A stretch of 64,000 bases of DNA, from the NCBI RefSeq assembly GCF_000615805.1, contig NZ_BAMJ01000008.1:1-64000 (forward strand), written 5' to 3'. A program made the position numbers and the translations under genes. How positions within the stretch are numbered: the first letter of the stretch is position 1; each line of letters begins with the position of its first letter. Shown one piece after another: positions 59,578 through 64,000 of the stretch. The notes beneath the pieces are model-generated. The model was not told the DNA's origin. It saw nothing but the letters and a program-made list of their open reading frames with translations, and did not search any database. This stretch comes from Latilactobacillus fuchuensis DSM 14340 = JCM 11249. Its GTDB lineage: Bacteria > Bacillota > Bacilli > Lactobacillales > Lactobacillaceae.

Positions 59578-59592
59578 GATGGCACTAGTCAA

Positions 59593-59790
59593 TTAGCGAT
59601 GACTGACGACTACTCGATAAATTAACCGACCTAAATTAATGAGTATTAATATGAAAAGAACGGGCACAATGAACAGGATTAAAAAATTACCATCTGTAAA
59701 TAATGTTGGTGACCACCATTTAATCAGTGTTCTGACCAAGACAACCAGTATAATAGCTGCAAGTAAGGCTTTAAGTTCGAATTTTTGCAT
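59593..59790 (-). CDS. small two-helix membrane protein
   Basis: 65 aa from MQKFELK, with two hydrophobic helices (~9-26 and ~34-57) and a basic end YRVVVSHR. GAGGTC lies 7 nt before the ATG at 59790; the frame extends upstream to 59829 without a ribosome site. Family not recognised. Confidence 0.6.
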   Translation of the reverse strand: MQKFELKALLAAIILVVLVRTLIKWWSPTLFTDGNFLILFIVPVLFILILINLGRLIYRVVVSHR

Positions 59791-59990
59791 CAATAGTGAC
59801 CTCATCATAATTTGTTTGTTGATTAACAATATAAACGATTGTGTCTAGCTTGTCAGAGGTTCAAGAATGATTTAATTGATTCTTAATTGTTGGCAAGCAA
59901 AAAAGAGGATGCGATATAAGTTTTAGTATCCTAATATTAAACGATTATTGTTTTGACGCGCGCCAGAATTCATCAATTTCCGTTCAAATC

Positions 59991-60030
59991 AAAAACCAAC
60001 CTATCCTTAATTCAGAATAGGTTGGTTTTT
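59991..60030. terminator. family-2 hairpin inside composite element 2
   Basis: Arms AAAAACCAACCTAT and ATAGGTTGGTTTTT with a short loop; bidirectional terminator form, able to end pyruvate oxidase transcription. Confidence 0.82.
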
Positions 60031-60049
60031 GGACTTGATACTCTATTGA

Positions 60050-60171
60050 TAACGTGCTTCTCAAGCAGCCTTTTCCGGTTAACTAGAAAATCAGCGTTAT
60101 GATTCAAAGTACAAATCATAACGCTGATTTTTAGGTTAATCCTCAAAGCCGGACCAACTTGAGTTAGCACT
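60050..60171 (-). repeat. family-1 hairpin repeat inside composite element 2
   Basis: Minus-strand inner motif TTTGAGGATTAACCTAA opposite TAGTTAACCGGAAAAGG; apical arms ATCAGCGTTATGATT/AATCATAACGCTGAT. Nearly the same as array 2 unit B, 33 kb away. About 33 nt behind the pyruvate oxidase stop, in sense. Confidence 0.82.
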
Positions 60172-60203
60172 CAATTGATAACCGAGTTCTGTCACAGCTT
60201 GTT

Positions 60204-62039
60204 TTAAAGTTCAACACCATGTTCTTTGAATAATTCTGGGAGACTCTTTAATGATTGCGCATCGTATTTAGCGAAGAAATCAGGCACACTGTAAGTTTTA
60301 TCAGCCGGACGAGAAGCGTCAAAACTATTACTGATTGATTCGATTAATTCGCCATCTTTAATTGTTAATTCAAGATCTTCGACTGGAATACTCCGTTTAT
60401 CGGTAATCTTAGCGTCGATTAAGAATGGACGGCCTGCTTTAGTCACTTCAAGGGCTTTGTCGAAAGCAGCAGGGAGTTCTTTAGAAGAACGAACCGTGAT
60501 AGATTCAATCCCCATGCCTTTTGCGATCATGGCAAAGTCTTGATCTTCAATGAAAATCCCAGAGAAGTCCATTGGAATATCTTCTTGTTCACTCTTGATA
60601 AAGTTTAATGATGCGTTTGACGTGATGATGTTGATGATTGGTAAGTTGTATTTCTTTTCAGTGATTAAGTCTTGCATGACCATTGAAAAGGCACCGTCAC
60701 CCGCAATATGGAAGACTTGACGATCTGGGAAGCTGAGTTGACCCGCTAAAGCACCAGGAATCCCTGAACCCATTGAAGCGAAGAGGGCTGAAATCACCCA
60801 TTTGTTCTTAGGCGTTAAGTTTAAATGACGGAAACTGTTGATAATGTTATCACCAACGTCAATTGAAAAGACGGCATCTGGATCGGCAATCCGATTGATT
60901 TGTTTGTAGATTGGTTCGAATTCCAAAGGATCAGATTCGCGATTTGATAACATATCGAGGTATTCTTGCCAGTTAGCCATATCAGCTGCAGCTGCTTTGA
61001 AGAATGGACTTGGGGCAACGGCTTGGCTGCGATCCAAAGCTTTTTCAACGAAGGTCGTGGCGTCTGACCAGATACCGAAGTCTAAGAAATGGTGGCGACC
61101 GAATTGAGCTTCGTCATTGTCAATTTGAATAAATTTGAAATCATGTGTGCGGTAAATTAAGTTGGCAAATGGGAAGTCAGCACCAATCGCAATCACTAAA
61201 TCACTAACGGCCATAATTTCATCAGCCGCTTTAGAAGCCGCCCGGTTAGACATGCCTAAGTTACCTTCATAGCTATCGGGCACTAACCCTTTTGCTAAAC
61301 CAGTCATGACAAGTGGAATTTGAAGTTTCTTCGATAATTCGACTAACTTGTCGCCACCATCTTTAATCCCACGGCCAACGTGAATGACGGGGCGTTTAGC
61401 GTCTTTAACCATCGTTAAGAATTGATCCACTTCTTCATCAGTGGCAACAGGGCCAGCCACTTGTTTGCGATCAGTTGGTGAACTTGAGCTGTAAGGTGTA
61501 TCTGGAATTTCAACGTAACCAAAATCATTAGGAATCACGACAACCGCGACACCGTTGTGTTTGTAGGCTTCACGAATTGCTTTATCAACAACATATGGCA
61601 AACTTTCGGGTGTCATCACTAAGCGATTGTAAACCGCAACGTCTGCGAACATTGGATTTTCAGAAAATTCTTGGAAGTAATTGTAATTCATATTGCTACT
61701 AGGCACTTGACCGATTAAGGCTAAAACGGGTGCGTGGTCTTCCTTTGCATCATAAAGTCCGGTTAAAAGGTTAGTGGCACCGGGGCCAGCTGAACCAAAA
61801 GTCACCCCGATTTTACCGGTTAACTTAGCGTCAGCAGCAGCGGCGAGTGCGCCAACTTGTTCGTGACGAATTTGAATATATTTAAGTCGATCTTTTTCGA
61901 TATTAAGCGCATTCATTGTTGAGTTAAATGAACCACCTGGGTAACCAAAAATATGGTCAACGCCCCAAGATTCGATAACGCGAAGCATGGCGACGCTTGC
62001 TGGAATTGTTTTTTGTGAGTCAGTTTTTGTGTTAGTCAT
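60204..62039 (-). CDS. pox: Pyruvate oxidase (TPP/FAD dependent)
   Basis: Converts pyruvate, phosphate and O2 to acetyl phosphate, CO2 and H2O2. 611 aa; N-terminal PYR domain with GYPGGSFNSTMNAL and the catalytic Glu in IRHEQVGALAAAADAKLTGKIGV read in order, FGSAGPGATNLL, a central FAD domain, and the TPP-binding AGDGAFSMVMQDL with the Asn of TSNASLNFI. AAAGGAG lies 9 nt before the ATG. The promoter carries a perfect cre and a long dyad. Confidence 0.95.
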   Translation of the reverse strand: MTNTKTDSQKTIPASVAMLRVIESWGVDHIFGYPGGSFNSTMNALNIEKDRLKYIQIRHEQVGALAAAADAKLTGKIGVTFGSAGPGATNLLTGLYDAKEDHAPVLALIGQVPSSNMNYNYFQEFSENPMFADVAVYNRLVMTPESLPYVVDKAIREAYKHNGVAVVVIPNDFGYVEIPDTPYSSSSPTDRKQVAGPVATDEEVDQFLTMVKDAKRPVIHVGRGIKDGGDKLVELSKKLQIPLVMTGLAKGLVPDSYEGNLGMSNRAASKAADEIMAVSDLVIAIGADFPFANLIYRTHDFKFIQIDNDEAQFGRHHFLDFGIWSDATTFVEKALDRSQAVAPSPFFKAAAADMANWQEYLDMLSNRESDPLEFEPIYKQINRIADPDAVFSIDVGDNIINSFRHLNLTPKNKWVISALFASMGSGIPGALAGQLSFPDRQVFHIAGDGAFSMVMQDLITEKKYNLPIINIITSNASLNFIKSEQEDIPMDFSGIFIEDQDFAMIAKGMGIESITVRSSKELPAAFDKALEVTKAGRPFLIDAKITDKRSIPVEDLELTIKDGELIESISNSFDASRPADKTYSVPDFFAKYDAQSLKSLPELFKEHGVEL

Positions 62040-62064
62040 GATAAAGAACTCCTTTAGGTGTATT

Positions 62065-62095
62065 CACTATTTAGGTTGTACACAACCCTATAGTG
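62065..62095. promoter_or_regulatory. 31-bp dyad at the pyruvate oxidase promoter
   Basis: CACTAT, 3 nt, GGTTGT, 2 nt, ACAACC, 2 nt, ATAGTG. On the minus strand it overlaps a -10-like TATAGG, so a bound protein would block or shape initiation. The regulator is unknown. Confidence 0.6.
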
Positions 62096-62110
62096 TTAAT
62101 TTAGCACACG

Positions 62111-62125
62111 TTGAAATCGATTACA
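62111..62125. promoter_or_regulatory. cre site upstream of pox
   Basis: TTGAAATCGATTACA fits every defined position of the CcpA cre consensus. Its minus-strand copy overlaps the -35-like TTTCAA of the pox promoter, so CcpA control of pox is expected. Confidence 0.8.
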
Positions 62126-62210
62126 AGCAAAACGCTTATCAAAAGTATGGAAGATTCTAATTGATATGAATTAGGTTATCAGGTGATAAGTGGATCTTAA
62201 AAGGGTCACA

Positions 62211-62247
62211 AAAAGGCAGCACCATAAAATATGGATGCTGCCTTCTT
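62211..62247 (-). terminator. terminator of the ABC transporter operon
   Basis: On the minus strand AAGGCAGCATCCAT pairs with ATGGTGCTGCCTT, followed by TTTTTG, 35 nt behind the ATPase stop. Confidence 0.88.
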
Positions 62248-62281
62248 CAATCAGTTTGTTACCGGTATGTTATTTCGACGG

Positions 62282-63037
62282 TTAATTAAGATAACTGATT
62301 AATTGTTCAGTCGTTAATTGTTGTTTTTCAGCATCGGGAAAGTCGGCAATTAGCTGACCGTCTTTTAGAATTAATAGACGATTGCCGTATTTTAAGGCAT
62401 CGGCTAAATCGTGGGTAATCATTAGGCAAGTCAGCTGGTTGTCCCGAATCGTGGTATCGGTGAAAGTCATCAAGGCTTGGCTAGAAACCGCGTCTAAGGC
62501 TGAAGTGTGTTCATCTAATAGTAGTAACTCAGGTTTTTGAATGGTGGCCATCAAGAAATTCAAGGTCTGTCGTTGACCACCGGATAAATTACTAACCGGT
62601 TTGTCGAGTTGCGCCTCTAGATGATTGGGCAGGGTCTTCGCTAAGGCTTCGATTTGCGGACGTTGTTGTGCTAGTCGTCGGGGGAAGAGCCGACGTCGTT
62701 GACCGCGGCGCATCGCTAGTAGGATATTTTCGGCGACCGTCATGTCAGCGGCGGTACCTAATTTTGGATCTTGATAAACCCGACTAATCAGACGGGTGCG
62801 CTGTTGAGCAGATTGTTTGGTAATCTCTTGGTCATTGAAGGTAATCTGACCACTGGTTGGCGTTAAATCACCGGCAACGATGTTGAAAAAAGTCGACTTA
62901 CCCGCACCATTTGCGCCGAGGAGCATGACGAATTCATCAGGCTGAATCGTGACGTTGATGTCTTGCAGCAGGTTTTTCTGATCGGTTTCGGTCGTGAGTT
63001 GATAATTAAGTTGATTGAGGGTCATACGTGCGGTCAT
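62282..63037 (-). CDS. ABC transporter ATP-binding protein (TrpXYZ/COG1101 type)
   Basis: 251 aa: Walker A GANGAGKST (~41-49), Q-loop VYQDPKLGTAADMT, signature NLSGGQRQ, Walker B LLLLDEHTSALD and switch His in MITHDLADAL. The layout of this operon (substrate protein, permease, ATPase) and the Q-loop text match the TrpXYZ/YufO-like group that takes up aromatic amino acids or similar. The ATG overlaps the permease stop. Confidence 0.88.
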   Translation of the reverse strand: MTARMTLNQLNYQLTTETDQKNLLQDINVTIQPDEFVMLLGANGAGKSTFFNIVAGDLTPTSGQITFNDQEITKQSAQQRTRLISRVYQDPKLGTAADMTVAENILLAMRRGQRRRLFPRRLAQQRPQIEALAKTLPNHLEAQLDKPVSNLSGGQRQTLNFLMATIQKPELLLLDEHTSALDAVSSQALMTFTDTTIRDNQLTCLMITHDLADALKYGNRLLILKDGQLIADFPDAEKQQLTTEQLISYLN

Positions 63038-63899
63038 TGAGTGGTCAGTCCTTTCTTTTGTTGGGGTGAGATGATGAAGATTGCGAGGATAATCGCAGAG
63101 AAGAGTTTGAAATCATTGGCGTTGAATCCGAGTTGTAAGACTAATAATAGAATTAACCGGTAAACAACACTACCTAAAATAATACTGATTAATTTCGATA
63201 AGAAATGGCGGCCGGTTAATAAACGTTCACCGATGATGATGCGGAAAGGCCGATGACCATGACCCCAATCCCCATATTAACGTCGGCAAAGCCGTTATAT
63301 TGTGCAACTAAGCCACCTGTTAAGGCGATGAGTCCGTTGGAGAGGACAATGCCGATACTGTTAGTCCGTTTAACGGCAATCCCTTGTGATAAGGCCATTG
63401 TCGGATTATCGCCAGCGGCCAGTAAAGACTGGCCAAATTCGGTGTATAACAACCCGACTAGTAGCACGACGGCGACTAAAATAATCACGAGGTTAATCAG
63501 AATCAGTCGATTGTCAGTTGATAGGCCACTAAAGAACGGGATTTCGTAAAGACTATGTTGACTATCAATCGACAGATTGGCTTGGCCCAGTATTCGCAAA
63601 TTAATTGAATAAAGACCGGTTAAGGTTAGAATACCGGCTAATAAACTTTGTACGTGGAAATAGTTGTATAGAATAGCGGTAACTAGACCAGCTAAACAGC
63701 CACCAACAAAAGTCACGAGTAAGGTTAATAGTAGGTTGTGGTGATTCTGCAACATGATGGCGGTCACGGCCGCACCGAGGGGAAAACTCCCTTCAACGGT
63801 CATGTCGGGGAATTTTAAAATTCGGAAGGTGATGAAGACACCGAGACTCAGTAGACTCCAGAGCAGCCCTTGGTCAATGGTCGAAGTGATTAAGGTCAT
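63034..63899 (-). CDS. ABC transporter permease, COG4120 type (apparent one-base deletion)
   Basis: Membrane permease with about 8-9 helices: LGVFITFRILKFPDMTVEGSFPLGAAV (~18-44) is the family signature near the N-terminus, then GDNPTMALSQGI. One base is missing between 63240 and 63241; restoring it joins VMVIGLSA to IIIGERLLTGRHFLSKLISIILG and gives 288 aa ending KKGLTTQ, overlapping the ATPase start. Without it the frame stops at 63216. Confidence 0.88.
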
Positions 63900-64000
63900 T
63901 TGATCACCGTGCCTTTCTGTTGTGCGGTTTCGATGGTGTCTTTAGGAATTGTGATGTGTAAGGCTTTCGCTTTTTTGAGATTTAACACTAAGTGGCCTTT
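63896..64000 (-). CDS. ABC substrate-binding protein, C-terminal end (partial)
   Basis: The last 34 codons of a minus-strand gene cut by the window end: KGHLVLNLKKAKALHITIP, then KDTIETAQQKGTVIK and TGA overlapping the permease ATG. The ending LNLKKAKALHITIP is typical of TrpX-like (COG2984) substrate-binding lipoproteins, which fits the permease and ATPase downstream. Confidence 0.8.
   Translation of the reverse strand, partial: KGHLVLNLKKAKALHITIPKDTIETAQQKGTVIK

Larger units (their letters stand above)
59898..60201. repeat. composite repeat element 2
   Basis: About 300 bp. Left end AAAAAAGAGGATGCGATATAAG is a degraded form of the left end of element 1; right end TGTCACAGCTTG (60190-60201) is identical. 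Inside: GACGCGCGCCAGAATTCATC, a family-2 hairpin (59991-60030), a family-1 hairpin (60050-60171) and CTCAATTGATAACCGAGTTC. It abuts the pyruvate oxidase stop. Confidence 0.7.
59791..60203. other. 413-bp intergenic region holding composite repeat element 2
   Basis: Between two minus-strand genes. 59791-59897 contains the promoter region of the small membrane protein; the rest is the repeat element listed separately. No coding signal seen. Confidence 0.7.

Noticed and set aside
56271-60201. Insertion sequence or prophage between the repeats
   Set aside because: The genes between are ordinary chromosomal genes; no transposase, integrase or phage gene occurs in the window.

Overview
The window is chromosomal DNA of a low-GC Gram-positive bacterium, most likely a lactic acid bacterium of the Latilactobacillus sakei/curvatus type. 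The evidence is a PolC-type polymerase, the Firmicutes order rimP-nusA-ylxR-ylxQ-infB-rbfA, the hrcA-grpE-dnaK-dnaJ operon with a CIRCE operator, strong AGGAGG ribosome sites, frequent TTG starts, cre sites, LTA synthase, pyruvate oxidase and an Enterococcus-style citrate fermentation locus. The species name is an inference from gene content, not a database match.

Layout. 0-7.7 kb: rseP, proS, polC. 7.7-10.2 kb: an AT-richer accessory pair (GIY-YIG/DUF2075 ATPase plus MazG-like pyrophosphohydrolase) and a DUF2200 gene, sitting between polC and rimP. 10.5-16.2 kb: the rimP-nusA-ylxR-ylxQ-infB-rbfA translation/transcription operon. 16.2-19.3 kb: truB, ribF, hemW. 19.3-20.0 kb: a tandem array of long hairpin repeats. 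20.1-25 kb: heat-shock operon. 25-28 kb: APC amino acid permease, a second hairpin-repeat array and a Cof-type HAD phosphatase. 28-30.5 kb: a two-component system and a small hypothetical gene. 30.7-42.9 kb: biotin ligase and BioY, then a complete citrate locus (transporter, oxaloacetate decarboxylase subunits, citrate lyase with its maturation enzymes, GntR regulator). 42.9-47.7 kb: an odd FtsX-like/pseudo-ATPase pair, LTA synthase and a glycosyltransferase. 47.9-49.6 kb: VanZ-like protein and a sugar transporter. 49.7-55.7 kb: trehalose locus with a separate EIIA, a ChbG-like deacetylase and an SGNH hydrolase. 55.8-59.8 kb: lipoprotein, two VIT/CCC1 proteins and an NAD(P)-binding/MerR/CMD operon. 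60.2-64 kb: pyruvate oxidase and a TrpXYZ-type ABC transporter, truncated by the window end.

Two things stand out. First, several layered families of intergenic repeats form long hairpins of about 120 nt. Their arms differ between copies yet keep pairing, while one internal-loop motif stays nearly invariant. At four of five loci they lie in sense orientation 0-56 nt behind a stop codon. Two ~280-300 bp composite elements contain such a hairpin plus a terminator-like hairpin, one of them bounded by clear terminal inverted repeats; an internally deleted derivative is also present. This is the best candidate for an undescribed system. Second, at least twelve single-base losses, mostly in short G/C runs, break ten genes including essential polC and nusA. 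The pattern points to sequencing or assembly error, so I annotate those genes as whole coding regions and note the frameshift in each.
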